Source: Patiria miniata
Lineage: Eukaryota; Echinodermata; Asteroidea; Valvatida; Asterinidae
Length of the DNA stretch: 64,000 nt
Direction: 5' to 3'
Assembly: GCF_015706575.1 (NCBI RefSeq)
Contig: NW_024037069.1
Location: 40,135,315-40,199,314 of the forward strand
In this document: positions 11,027 through 23,191 of the stretch, one piece after another
How positions within the stretch are numbered: the stretch's first letter is position 1
Layout of the letters: each line of letters starts with the position of its first letter
Notes under the pieces: model-generated
The model's input: only the letters and a program-made list of their open reading frames with translations
What the model was told of the DNA's origin: nothing
Databases searched by the model: none
Made by a program: the position numbers and the translations under genes

Positions 11027-11789
11027 AGGAGAGAGAAACTCAAGATTTAATAATCTTTTTACAATCGGTGCAATGAATGGGATGGGGGGGAGCTGACTTA
11101 TGCATGCTGTAAAATAATAATAGTTATTGCGTAGGTCATGGAGGTAGAATTAGACTACCTTCATGCGTAGGTCGAGGACTTTCGACTCATACAGACACTG
11201 GCCGAGTACACTACCATTACACATGACAAAGGGCATTTGTTAGACTTGATACAGTGCATTCATCTTCTGCGCCGCTGCGCTGTTGCTGTTAAATTACAGA
11301 GTTAAATTACATTCTCCTCTGTCAACACCTCACCCCCAACATGATATATTTAGATCGGCGATAGACAAGGGACATCGTCCTTACATTTGAATGTACATGT
11401 TGAATCACTTCGAATAATTATAATTTGCTACGTTTTAACACATTTGTTTCTGAGTTGATTAAACTTTAATAACGATTTTCAAATGTGGGGAAAAATGCAT
11501 CCCATAACCGTTCAAAATTTCATTCGTGTACTGATACTAAACAAACAATGCATAAAATACATAGAGCGTCCCGACTGTGGACAGGTCTTGTTCCGCTGTG
11601 ATACGCTGGAGTGAAAATTTACTTGCGTAACAGAATGTTTAATTTTAAAAAATATGTAGCTCTCTTTATGAGGGCGCTCTGTATGTTTATTCACAGAAGG
11701 GTACTTTGTTCCCTTTTAATTAACTACACGAAGGTTATCGATGCTATATTGTGAAGAGTGCACTCATTTGGAACTGCTACTACTAGCCC
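11027..11789. other. 3' flank of CTL1
   Basis: Positions 11040-11430 match 25060-25390 downstream of the CTL pseudogene, including the shared GAGGACTTTCGACTC stretch. It is lectin-unit 3' flank with no gene. 11500-11789 is unremarkable AT-rich sequence. Confidence 0.5.
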
Positions 11790-12700
11790 CACAAGGCCGG
11801 ATCCAGGAAATGACTAGGATTAACCATCTGGGGGGAGGCATCTCGGGATGCATGGGGTTTTCAAGAGGGGCACCTAAAGGCAAAGCTTATCATTTCAATT
11901 TTTGGTCGAAGGAAATTTTTTCTGTATGGATAAAATGGGAGAAAAGTGCCACTATCATAAAATTAACCTTAATCAAATCAAATCCAGACTAGAATATCTA
12001 TGAATTAATTTTAATATCTATCACATGACTTGTCGGAATTTGAACCTTTTAGTGCAAACAATGTACTTGTTATATGTAGATATTGGGGCTTACGTGCAGG
12101 TTTGAGTTTACCCTCCTCAATAGCAGCCGCCATATTGGATTCATTGGATTTTGAAAAGAAAATTACTTGCTCAGTTTTGCTCAAGTGGATAACTGTTTGG
12201 AACTGGATCGTGTTGAGAGAAAAGGTGGTGACGCGAGGCTTCGTTTTCAAACAGCGATCCTGTGCACAGGTAGGTCAATTAACCGTCTCCACAATCAGGG
12301 TTTTTTTTTGGTACGATTTCACCTTGATACCTATTTGTCTCATGATTAGCATGATTGTCTTTTTCTCTCGTATGTAATCGTTTCTGTGTCAAAATAAATT
12401 CTTTCTTGGGGGGGGCGCTCGTGCCATGTTTTTAATGGGGGCGCTGTTCAAATCCGATGATAATTAACACTATATCACAGAATAATGTACATATTATAAA
12501 CCCTAACCAAGCAGGCTCAGTACTTTTTGTGTGCAAGGCGGACATTATTACTAATACAAAATTTGTGTGTGTCGGAGCAAGGGGGGGGGCGGGTGTTCAA
12601 ATTTTTTCTCATGATTTTTTATGGAAAAATAAATTTTTGACAGAGCTGGGTTCCCCCCCCCCCCCATCCCAACCCCCTTCTGGATCCGCGCCTGAGAAGT
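11790..12700. mobile_element. hAT-like repeat block with GGATCC ends
   Basis: The left end CAAGGCCGGATCCAGG and right end CTGGATCCGCGCCTG are inverted and adjoin G- and C-runs, as in other elements of this window. The part at 12430-12490 (GGGGGCGCTGTTCAAATC) recurs at 21080-21140. No matching target duplication is seen, so it is old or composite. No transposase ORF. Confidence 0.55.
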
Positions 12701-13028
12701 TTTGTTTTTTTAAATCAAGTTTTCGAAGAGCCGCGATCATTATTTTATTAGCAATGAGGAAGATGTTGTGCGGCGCCATTGATTAAAAAAATCAGGATCA
12801 TGATGCGCTATATCTCTGAAGTTGCAATATTCCACAAGAATTGAGTATGTTGTAAGGCGACTGGGCCTGACTGGATTTTGTGGTAAAATTCTCAAATATA
12901 TCATAAGAAACTGACCTCAGCTTTATTTTATTCATTATTTTAATGGTTATTGGATATCCAGGCAGTGCCAAAGCTATATGGAAATACGCTGTTGCCATTC
13001 CGATACCCAAATTACCCAAACCAGTTTA
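12701..13028. other. Intergenic, no gene seen
   Basis: AT-rich sequence between two repeats, with no ORF resembling a known family and no structural element I can support. Confidence 0.5.
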
Positions 13029-13470
13029 TGGAGGACGACAAGTGGACATCTCCTTGTTTGTTATCAGAATAACAGAAAGGCAGGTTGAACGTTTTCGAAA
13101 GTAGACAATAGTTGTCGTCAAAATGTTCAATCGTCTTTTTTACTTTCTGTATGGAAAAAAAGTAGAAGGCCACTTTTCGGCTGCCTGAGAATAATGTACT
13201 TTCCATGTGAAAGGAATGCAGAAAAGGTCGAAAACTTTCAGTTCTATTTTCTGCTCCTTGAGCAAGAAAAAGCAGATGGCCAAAAAATAATACAATAATA
13301 CAAGTAAAATTTGCTTTTCAGGTTCCATAAAAGCAGAAAAGTAGACAATTTTATTTATTATAATGTAAACTCTTCTTTTCTGGCAACAGACAAAAGAAAA
13401 GTATTTTTAATATGGAACTGTTCTGCTAGTCTGATAGCTAAAAAAGAAGATGCCCACTTTCCGTCCTCCA
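13029..13470. mobile_element. Inverted-end repeat element (TGGAGGACG...)
   Basis: TGGAGGACGACAAGTGGACA at 13029 matches the inverse of 13448-13470 (CTTTCCGTCCTCCA). Inside, GAAAAGTAGACAA-type words recur on both strands. It is non-coding and probably a MITE. Confidence 0.6.
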
Positions 13471-14464
13471 TGCTGCATGTGGTAACATTTAATCCGACTA
13501 ACTGAGACTCTACACATCGCCTTTATTTAACATTTCCGCATAAATCAAATCAGATTTCACAGACAGTCCTTTGTTACAGAAATGCAGTTACAACGAATTT
13601 ACAAAAGGTTTATTCAAGCCTATCTAAGTTACGTCTATGTACGAACTGTATTTAAATGACTCAAGCGCTAAAATGAATAATGAGGCAGTTACCATGCAAA
13701 AGTGGACATGGCTGAAAAGTGGACAATTTATGAAATCTTTAAAACTGCAGACATCACAACGTCAAATGTGGTATCAACTTAAAGGGGGCAACAACGCCTG
13801 TCGTTTTGAGTGGTATGCCAGTGATACTGAATAATGGTCAAATGTACTTCTTGTCAACAACATTTTGGGAGTCAAACATTAGGGATTTTCGGGATTCATT
13901 TTGGCATCTTGTTTTCACATGCAAAAGGCAACGGTTATTGTGGGTTTTTGAGGCAGAGAGAAAACTTCATATTCTATACCGAAAGAGTTTATTAAGAATA
14001 TATATTTCTCACATGTTTTCACTTGTACAAAAGATGCATGTGCGGACAAACTGTAACGCGAGTGAATAGTATGATATCGGTATAAGTCATAAACTTAATT
14101 TTTATTTTTTGATAATCTGCATCTTTGAAATAATGTAATTTTGTTATCTAAAATATTTTATTTGTGCATAATCCGGACAATTACTTCACTTCGAGTGCGC
14201 GCGTGATATAGTCGAACCTTGTACTTTCTGGAAACATCTCGCCAGCCGAGCTTGGTGGGGTTAATAAGTTACAGAGTGCACGGGTCGTATAGCTGGAGCG
14301 GAGCGGGTGGTTGCGTGTGTGATTATAACTCGACTTTGGTACCATTCTATTTGCCAAAGCCCTTGCTAGTCGGAGCGTCAGAACAAGATAATACCCGCAA
14401 GTCCAAAGAACATAATTGAAAAATAAGCAAATAATAGATTTAATATTGAACACTTTTTTTCTAG
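13471..14464 (+). other. 5' flank of NLR gene B
   Basis: From about 13668 (GAATAATGAGGCAGTTACC) it matches position 4 onward in cassette A, and about 14195-14400 matches about 540-620 and 1215-1310. No coding gene. This is the proximal upstream region of gene B. Confidence 0.6.
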
Positions 14465-14532
14465 ATTGACAACATGTACAACAGTGCTCCATAGTCAAAT
14501 CAGCCTGATCTGAGCTATAGAGGCTTTCAAAG
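14465..14532 (+). other. Predicted 5' UTR exon of NLR gene B (68 nt)
   Basis: Bounded by TTTTTTTCTAG and CAAAG|GTAAG, as in genes A and C. Unlike those it contains an ATG followed by five sense codons and TAG, a potential upstream ORF of six codons. Confidence 0.5.
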
Positions 14533-15044
14533 GTAAGAAAAATACATTAAAGCCCATACACCCAACCAATGAAATTGTCAATGTCCTTGGGAAAATCGCA
14601 TTATATTAAATCAAGCCTGTTTAACTCGAAAATATTCTTCAACTAACTGTCTCATTATTAAAAAAAAAATTCACCAGTTTCTTTTGTTTTCAATCAATGG
14701 TTTTTATTTTTATGCTTCTGTTACCAGAAACCTCCCCTTACGCTATAATGTATACTTTAAACATCTCATTTTAAATGAAGCTTATAGCGTTTTTGAACAG
14801 TTTGGATTTCCTGAGATTTTCTTTTTTCGAATTCTGCCTATAATAAGCCTACATACGGCTTCAAAATTTCCTGATTAATTATTCTGTGCATATGCCTAGT
14901 CCTTCCGGAAGGGCCTAGTATTGTTTTCATGTTTGACCCAACACAATCACGGTTGTACAGCTAATTGCGACTCCCCCAAACCATTTGTTCTTATAATAAA
15001 CGTTATCATCCCATTAATTGAATACAATTGTCTTTTTGAAACAG

Positions 15045-15445
15045 GTGTTTCCGAACCAGACAAGTGCAGTCAGCATACCCAGATGAGATAACCCTCAAAA
15101 CTCCGAGCACAATGTAATTGCTGAAATATACTTCAACTTCTGATCTGCCTAGCATTGAAAACAAACTTAAAGAAGCAAAGGGGACTCAGTACTTCAGTAG
15201 ATCGCGTACGACTTTCAAAAACAGAATAGTCCCTAATGTTGACAATCAAAAACAGTTTTCCCAAAGGTTGAGGCGGTGGGGGGGGGGGGGCTTCAACCAA
15301 TAATGGAGAGAACCAACGGACGCCGAGGCGCTCGACGCAGCTTGGTGTGGAACATAAACTCCCGTGTCACTTAAATAATCACTTGCACAACTTATACAGT
15401 GAACATTGAAATTGTCAAAGCAACTGGCACCCCCCGATTACCAAA
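15045..15445 (+). other. Gene B leader with broken ancestral start and inserted segment
   Basis: The acceptor ACAG|GTGTTTCC at 15044 is conserved. A run of 13 G lies at 15278-15290. The ATG equivalent to the starts of A and C is at 15303, but its frame hits TAA after 23 codons because about 200 bases (roughly 15325-15527) are inserted relative to A and C. The downstream coding frame is rescued by an ATG inside the insertion, at 15446. Confidence 0.6.
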
Positions 15446-15827
15446 ATGTTTCGATGGTTACTTACCAGAATATATAACTTCATAATATTGATTGTACATA
15501 ACTTCATTTGGCTGGGTGCGTACCAATATCAACAAACTCAGCCAATCGCACCTGCAGTCTTAAGTGAAAGCATTTTCCTAGACTTGGCAACGGAAATCGG
15601 AAACAAATGGACACATTTGGCAATCCATCTAAGGATCACGGATGCAGAAATTGAACACCTCCAAACAGATAACCGTCTTTCACAAGAGCGCCAGGCATTT
15701 AAGATGCTGAAGACATGGTGGCAGCGGTGGGATCATCTTCATGACACTGAGGAGACCGGTGCTCTGAATGCTCTCTGCGATGCTCTTGAAAAGATTGGAA
15801 GGAATGATCTGGTTCTGCGTGTAAGAT
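15446..15827 (+). CDS. NLR gene B, coding exon 1: hydrophobic N-terminus plus Death domain
   Basis: 127 codons plus one base. Residues 1-28 come from the inserted segment and include a hydrophobic stretch (IYNFIILIVHNFIWLG) that could act as a membrane or signal-anchor segment. The Gln-rich leader follows, then a Death domain with KWTHLAIHL, MLKTWWQRWDHLHD and IGRNDLVL. It ends at TAAGAT|GTAAGTG in phase 1; the split codon is T+GT (Cys). Joined to 17255-20223 it gives 1116 residues. It could also start elsewhere through an unseen exon. The Death domain is certain; the N-terminal 28 residues are the weak part. Confidence 0.72.
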
Positions 15828-17254
15828 GTAAGTGTAAAGTTTCAAGTTACCACTATTACTTTAAAAAAAAAAAGGGAAAGGACAGAAAAGTCTTCCTTTT
15901 TTTCTGTTCTTTTCCGGAATCAAAACACCTCTGCATCTGTTTTTATTCCGTGTTCCGTAACATTACCTAGAAGATGCATCATAATTCATAATGTAGCATT
16001 TCTGTGCAATTTCGCAACTTAGTCTTCAGTCACACAGTCAAACGGGAAGTTTGAGCATTCGATTCGGTTTTAACATTGTCAAATAAGCATGTGCATGGTT
16101 CAAATATTTTTTTTGCCAGAAAATCCCATTTCTTTTTTTGGTTTTTGGTGTTCCGCCGGGAAGGCGGATTCATAGAAGTATTTGCTTACAATATAAATGC
16201 TATTGATTAGGAGTAAACTTACTTTGCCATGTGCATTTCATTGAAAGCCAATCGTATTGGCGACAAAAAAGTTAATATGATTTTCATTATTATTTGTTTT
16301 GATAAAGTGACATTTTCGTAAAGTAATTATGTCAATAGTCAATTGACAAACTAGTCACTTTAGTCTGCATGTAAATTATGTCATTTTACAGAGCATATTT
16401 TATCAGAAAATGTCTAACATTTATTTCCTTTTATAACTTTGAAACCTACATTGTTTTTCTGACATGCATATTTCATATCTCCTTCTTGAGCTTTCGTATA
16501 TTCTTTCAAAAAGCTGTAGCCTACATTCTTTAATAATTTATTTCTCCAAAGTCAAGTTATTTCAGATGTTCCACATCACTTATATCACATCAATGAACAC
16601 GTGTCACTTTGTAAACGTATGCACCAAACTACATGATTCCCTTGGACTGAAATCCAAAGCTCACGAATTCGAATGCACACGTGACGTAATTTACAACCGG
16701 TTGTTTTTACACATAAACGACGATATCTTGGAAATTTCCGCTTTCGCTAGATTGAACCGGCCGGGTGTGTATAAATGTGTAATGATGCTTGCCCATTTGT
16801 ATGCGAATTTCAATGAATGGTTTTTATAACTGAAATTTGACAGCAACACCAGTGTTCTTGACTAATTTCGGACACAATATGCAATGTGCGAGTAAACATA
16901 TTGATATACATCTATATCCTGAAGAGCGCCCAAAGTGTAATATTTTGTCCAGAGGCCCCCCCCCCCCATTGTTGGATTGTGATCATCCCCCCGCCCCCAC
17001 TTGCCGGCACAGATTTAAGCCACTGCTGCCTAGTTTTCACATCTGAGGAAAATACCCTGAAATAATTTGAACTTCCCCTAAATTGAACCGAGTGTGAAAA
17101 CGCTCGCACGTTTTTGTTCGAATTTGAATGAAAATTACGTTTGATCAAATGAACAAGTTGCGAAATGGGATGGGAAAACCTATAAAAAGGAAACGAATAT
17201 TATCTTTCAAAGTGTCGTTTATTTAAAACATACATCGTTGTCTTTAATCGTAAG
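15828..17254 (+). other. Intron of NLR gene B
   Basis: GT-AG intron of about 1.43 kb. It aligns with the intron of A and with 57110-57995 before gene D. A C-rich scrap at about 16900-17020 is probably an old MITE insertion. Confidence 0.75.
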
Positions 17255-20223
17255 GTTCTGTGGAAGGTGCGGGACATTTCGACCCCGACCCTTACCGCGA
17301 TGAGTTCATCAGATACTACCAAGACGAGATGAGTGTGGTTCCCTTGCTCCCGTGGCTTCCAACCGAGGTCAGTCGCATTTATGATATCTATGTGAAACTG
17401 AAGCTGCAAGAGAGACGGGACAAGACTAGGAAGGTGAACAATTGGAAAATTGACTCCCACGAGGACATGCTCAACCTGAAGTATGAAGACGGTGAGCCGG
17501 TCAGGTTTATCTTGCTGTCTGGCATTGCTGGTAGCGGCAAGACTACCATCGTGTCAAAGATTGCCACTGAGTGGGCAGAACAGACGCCGGGGTCTCCACT
17601 CTTCAAATTCACGTTTTTGGTAGCCCTAAGTATGCGAGAACTTAAGGGAGTTCCAGATATGACCAAGGCAATATATGACCAAATCATTGCCCAAGATCGT
17701 AAAGACCTTGATCGCAAATCTCTGACAACTTACCTAAGTTCACATGCTGAAAAAGTCCTGGTCGTTTTGGATGGCGCTGATGAGTATGATAAAGAGGGTT
17801 CCCAGTTGCCATCTGAAGGTTTCGTCACTGACATCATCAGAAACAAGATTCTTCGTGGATGTACCGTCCTTGTCACAACACGTCCCCACATGGTGGACAA
17901 GTTGTACGAGCTCCAGCCTTCTTTAATTCATATTGAGACCAGGGGTTTCTCAGACGAAGGAATCCATGAATACATTCAAAAGTTTTTCAAAGGCGAAGAT
18001 CCAAAGGTGTCTATCGGGCTCTTTGGGTATTTGAAGGCATCTGGGACCCTTCTGAGTTTGGCGAGAACACCAATAATGCTGCTGCTCATGTGTCTTGTAT
18101 GGTCAGACGAACAGAAGCTCCCCGGTACATTGACAGAGTTGTTCAAGGAAGCACTTGTCTTCATTTTGAAACGTCACTTTCAAAAATTCGGTTTTCCAAA
18201 TCCTGAAGACAAGGAGCTACTTGATAATGAGGTGATAAATCTAGTGAAAGCGTTAGGAGGAAAAGCGCTTGATGGTCTGATGCTTCCTGTGCAGAAGTTG
18301 GTCTATGAAGCTGGGGACTTTGGAAATGATGAGGCGGTTCACGAGGCTTGCAAAATTGGAATTCTGTTCAAAGAGAAAATTCGAAATAAATTACGAGCGG
18401 TTGAACGCGTGACTTTCTTTCATAAAACCTTCCAAGAGGCAATTGCTGGTTTTTTTTGGGCGAGTCTAGTCGAGTCTGATAACGAGTTGTTTAAATCTTA
18501 CCTGAGTAAGGTGGACAAGAGTAATGCCTTGGGTATGGAGTACTTGATGCGTTTTTGCTGTGGTGGAAATGTCAAAGCGGCAGAATCCCTTCTTCGCTTC
18601 GTCGAAACTTTCGGCTTGAAAACTGAAGTACCGGATGACCCAGATCATGTAAACTTTTTTCGAGACTCAAATGAGCCATTCAGGAGGCTTTGGATTTTAA
18701 TGCATTACGAAGCACACTCAGAAGAATTACACAGTATTGCCAGGGCCGTCTTTAACCACGTTTTCTTGGTAAAAATGAACTGTGGAAATGATTTCACGTC
18801 TGCTCTTAAGTTTCTAGTCGAGTGTGAGACTTCTTCAGGTCAGTCATTACTAACCAAACTGAAGCAAGTCATAATTAAAAACGTTAGATCGAAAGGAGAA
18901 GCGTCACTAGTAAGTGACATATTAAGGTACAGCCCAGATGTAACAGACGTCTTTATATCTACCGACGGAGACAACAATGAAGTCTCTTGCCTTGGTGAAG
19001 CACTTTCAAGAATGCAATCGCTTGAAAAACTCCAGATTAATGGCACTAATAGTCTTGGTAATGTCAATGTTTCTGCCTTACTCAATCGCTTATCAAAGTG
19101 CCGTACAAATCTCAAAACTTTGAAATTAACTTCGTGTAAAATTAATTGCAAGGACTGGGCGATTTTCATAATGCATAGCCAGCTTCGCGAACTTGTTCTT
19201 CAAGCTGTTAGATTGCAAGATTATAAATCTCCACAAGAACTAACTGACATTCAGATTCAAACCATAAACCTGGAAACGCTGAAGATAGATGATCATTACA
19301 AAAAATTCGAAATACTACGTTTCGTTAGGTCGTATCCGAATCTTAAATCCCTGAGACTAGAAGGAGTTGATTTTTTGTCCAAAGACCTCATTCAACCTGT
19401 ATGTGACCTACTTTCGACAGCTTCCAAACTGCGGGTTGTTGACTTAGAAAGGGTCAGTCTTTGCCGGGATTCCTTTCCAAGCTTTGCCGAACAGCTGAAG
19501 AGCCTTAAAGAACTGAATGAGTTGAAACTCAGCTTCAGGATAGGTTCGTGTTCAGAAGACATAATTACTCTTGCCAAAGATGTCCTGCCATCACTGCAGC
19601 GTAATCTACGTGTCCTTGAAGTGTTCATTCCAACGGAGTCATCAACGGACCCAGAAGCCTTCATGGCAGTTATGCAGTGGGCTTGTGCTTCACCATCCAT
19701 GAATGCACTCAAGTTCCAAGGGTGTGTATGTCCACATCGCACAAATGTATCTAAACCTGATAGCATTGACGCAGTAAACACTCTACAGCCAACCCCAAGC
19801 CCCATTCAAAGGTTAAACGTCAGCAGGAGCTCCCTCGGCCCGTGCACGGCAGCTTTCATGAGACTTTTAGAGCAAATGCCGTTCTTAAAGAAATTATACA
19901 TGGAGGATATGAGCTTTGTGGAATCCGATTGGACTGACCTTGTGGAGGTTCTCAAGGGCTGCCAACAACTTCAAGATTTACATCTGCGCGGCAACGTCAT
20001 GACAAGCAGTGATCTTGAAGCTGTACTGAGACTGATTCCGAGGCTACCGGATCTTCAGTGGTTGATCTTGCCAAAAGTAAGTGGCGAGCTGACCCAAATG
20101 GTTCAAGACTGTTTCCAGTGTTGTAAACGCAAATCGAATTTGGTCCCACATGTGTATTGTACATTTGATAAGTCAAGCATTGCACTTCTAGTGAGAGTCG
20201 TCGAGCAATACAGCCAACCCTGA
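17255..20223 (+). CDS. NLR gene B, coding exon 2: NACHT and LRR region
   Basis: The acceptor is ATCGTAAG|GTTCTG. On the joined protein the P-loop GIAGSGKTT is at 217-225, followed by Walker B VLVVLDGADEYD, the TTRP sensor, LARTPIMLLLMCLVW and HD2 FFHKTFQEAIAGFFWA, then LRRs. The NACHT half is very close to A and D, while the LRR half differs at many positions. The end is odd: the frame follows A as far as VVRVVEQY, then runs into sequence copied from an internal LRR (AGCCAACCC) and stops at TGA. The last residues SQP therefore come from the duplication. Presumed cytoplasmic innate-immune receptor; ORF intact. Confidence 0.92.
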
Positions 20224-20645
20224 GCTCCTTTCAAAAGTTGAGGGTCAGCGGGAGCATCCCTCGGCCCGTGCACGGCAGCTTTCATGAGACTCTTGAAGCA
20301 GTGCCAGACTTAAAGGAATTAGACATGTGCGATATAAGTCTTGAGGATTCCGATTGGACAGACCTTGTGGAGGTTCTCAAGGGCTGCAAATAGCTTCAAG
20401 AATTAAATCTGCCCCCAAAAATGGCGTCAAAACAGTGGTCTTCAAGCTTAAGTAGGGATAATACCGAGGCTCCCCGATCTTCAGTTGTTGCATGGTCCTG
20501 CTAGAAGTGCGCGGTTGGCGCTCCGACACGGTTCTAAACTGTTTAAAACCGTGGTGACCGTAAATCTCCTCCTGGTGAACATTAGGCCTATGCGTACTGT
20601 GTATATTATAATCAAGCAATTCAAGTTCTATATAGCGAGTGTCGT
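20211..20645 (+). pseudogene. Duplicated, degenerate 3' LRR fragment of an NLR
   Basis: Directly behind gene B, sequence homologous to the last about 400 coding bases of an NLR repeats: GAGCTCC...AAAGTTG, the CTTTCATGAGACT box, GATTGGACAGACCTTGTGG, GGCTGC, and the final GTGTCGTCGAGCGATAA. It has a stop (GGCTGCAAATAG) and frameshifts. The last part resembles gene D more than B. The junction uses the AGCCAACCC word present inside the LRR region. Confidence 0.85.
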
Positions 20646-20815
20646 CGAGCGATAAAAAATAGCGAAAAATGGGTCATCTTTTTAAGTAATAATAATGCTG
20701 TGTATGTCTGTATTGACCACTCTTCGAAAGAAGAGTTACAAATCATGTCCCGTGACGTCATGCCTATATAAGTTGCCTGCCCAAGTATCGTTCTCGTTGT
20801 TAAACCATGATCCAA
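20646..20815 (+). promoter_or_regulatory. Conserved 3' block with hairpin, CRE and TATATAA (after gene B)
   Basis: Contains ACTCTTC-GAAA-GAAGAGT at 20719-20736, a perfect 7-bp stem with a GNRA-type loop. CGTGACGTCA follows at 20751-20760, then TATATAA at 20765-20771. Order and spacing match the block after gene A, and D in altered form. Either a promoter or a 3' UTR control region. Confidence 0.4.
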
Positions 20816-21942
20816 TTTAATAGGGGGGGGCCTCGGGGGGTTGTCAATTTTTAATTTTTTTTGTGGGGGAATTTGTTTTTAGTCCCACCATTTGACCATG
20901 GTGCTATGTATGCGGCCTATAACATTAAGATCTCGGGGCGGATCTAGGAATATTTGCAGAGGTCGCATTTCATCAGCATATCAATGTTGGCATGTAGACA
21001 GGTTTTTCATCGGACACCTGGCCTCCGTAAAATCAATGGGGGGTGGGGGGGGGTGAGGGGGGGTGGGAGCATACCATACTTTCAATGGGGGCGCTGTTCA
21101 AATCCAACGATCGTTAACACTATATTACAGAATGGTGTACAAATACCCCCGTAACCCGGCTGGCTCTGTCCGAATGTTTTGCTCAGGTACAGATTATTAC
21201 CAGTATAATTAACATTACTTTTTATGTATTTCTATGAAGAAGAAAAAATCGAGTCAGAGCTGGGGGTGCTTTCCATCGCCCCCCCCCCCCCGGATCTCCG
21301 CCTTAATCTGTATGTTCTACTAATTATTGCACGTATAGGTTTACTGTACACGTAAATGGTGTCAAAAAGAGAGCGACCTGGATTAATGACTTTTTCTAAA
21401 AAGGAAATCAAATTTAATACACTAATGAAAGCGTATGTTTTTCCACTCTTCTGAAGAAAGTACTGAAATCAACCCATGCTATCAGAAGTTACGCATGTTT
21501 TTTGTTTGTTTGTTTTTTTATTTAAAATAACCTATTTTTATAGCTGTGCGTGGGATGCCATTGGAAGATATTGAGCTGAGTGAGAATTACAGATTACACA
21601 CAGGCATTCAATTACAAATGAGATCTTATTAATTTCAGTCAAGACTCAAACATATTTTTACTGTCAGATTTTGTGTTTTGAATATCAGAAACATGTCAAC
21701 TCTTCTTTATTTTGAAATACTGATGCCATGTTTTCCGTTTTCCTCTGCAAGTTTTCGTTCATTGATGGAGATGGGAAAACGTCAATGTTTCATTGTATTT
21801 AATGAGTATTCATGCAGTTCGTTGAACGGTAAATGATCGGTGGTGGACAGCTGAATTCTGTGATCTTTTTATTAAAATAGACATAACTTGGAAAAAACAG
21901 ATATACAAGTTTTATACTTGAAATATTTACAGTTAATAGTCA
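20816..21942. other. Intergenic with hAT-like scrap (20936-21305)
   Basis: GGGGCGGATCTAGG at 20936 and CCGGATCTCCGCC near 21290 are inverted ends of the GGATCC-type family, and the core matches 12430-12490. The rest is AT-rich without a gene. Confidence 0.5.
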
Positions 21943-23191
21943 ATGACATGTACTTTGTCCTATATGCTATTTTTATAAAATGGAGCGAGCCACATATTTC
22001 TTGCAGATTTTTTTCTCATTCGGTCACGTTCTGTTTGGCACACCCTGAAGTGATGTGAAAAGTCTTCATCTGTATGTTCTAAATGTTGCACGTATACTGT
22101 CTATGATAGTGATATAGCTCCTGCTGAGTTTCTGTATTTGATAAAACTGTCACTAAAACCTGATCGGCTTATTGTTTGGAGTAGGCGTGTCCTTACGTCA
22201 ATACATAGAAATGACAGATTGTGATTGGATTGTAAACATGCTGCATGTATTTCATACTTAATTGTACACCAACTTATGCAGCTATATAAATTTAATATAA
22301 TAAAATTATTTGTATATAAATCCCATCAATGGAAGAGTAGGATTGAATAAACTCACTTCTTGTTCTGACTTAGAGGCTGGACCAATATAGCAGTCAAAGA
22401 AGTTTCCCGTTTTCCAATCATTTGTTGTACAAAGGGTGTGTTCCACTCCTTCCCAAAATGCACTAAGCAATCCACCCGATCAGCCAATCTAATTCTACTG
22501 TGGATAATCCACATCATCCACCCTATCCACAAAGTCAACCATGCTGAGTAACCTTGGTTAGGAGTCTCTATGACATCGAAGAGCCATCTCTTAAACCACG
22601 ATGATGTACCGGATCATCAACAAACTCTTTGACGTCCCTGACAACCATCTAATTCCAATCAACTCATCCACCAGAAGCAACAGCAGAAACTCCTTGTTCA
22701 GTCCACCCATACAAACTTACTTAAGGACTCCTTTCCAGACACCATCGGCCTGTACGTGGCACTCACTGCCCCAGCAAGTTGTCGAGTCACCAACCCCCGA
22801 TGTCTTAATCTTCAAGATCAAAAATCCACCTATCTCTCTTCTTTTAAAGGCAACTGTTTGAGGGTTGCATTTTTTTGTTCACCCGGTAAAGAAGTCAGAG
22901 AATCCGATGAACACAAACAATAAGTATTTGGATCGGAGTACAAGATGTATAGGAAGCTATATGAACTGCATGTAGTTTTTTCTTTAATATCTCCATTTTT
23001 AACCTTCACCGTGCGCGGGTCGATACTAGGTTTTCGTTTCCATGGCGATATTTTCTCGACAATGTTGAAATATTTCATCCGAATAAATATCAATATCGCG
23101 GTTTTTTATAGAAATATGTTAATCAGATCACAAGTGCATAGCTTATGCATACCAGCACAATATACCAGCACAATATACGGGCACACTAAAG
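21943..23191 (+). other. 5' flank of CTL2
   Basis: Matches 9540-10460 (CTL1) and 63640-64000. It differs by lacking the 9641 MITE and by having an insertion of about 360 bases at 22505-22870. Confidence 0.6.
22505..22870 (+). pseudogene. LINE ORF2 C-terminal fragment
   Basis: The translation contains MMYRIINKLFDVPDNHLIP and, further on, WHSLPQQVVESPTPDVLIFK. This is the conserved C-terminal region of many animal non-LTR retrotransposon polyproteins (pattern: MYRI.N.L..IP, then WN.LP..VV...). Absent at the CTL1 equivalent site (about 10170), so inserted after duplication or lost there. Confidence 0.75.

Noticed and set aside
15303..15374. ATG at the ancestral gene B start
   Set aside because: Runs into TAA after 23 codons because of the insertion; cannot reach the Death domain without unseen splicing.
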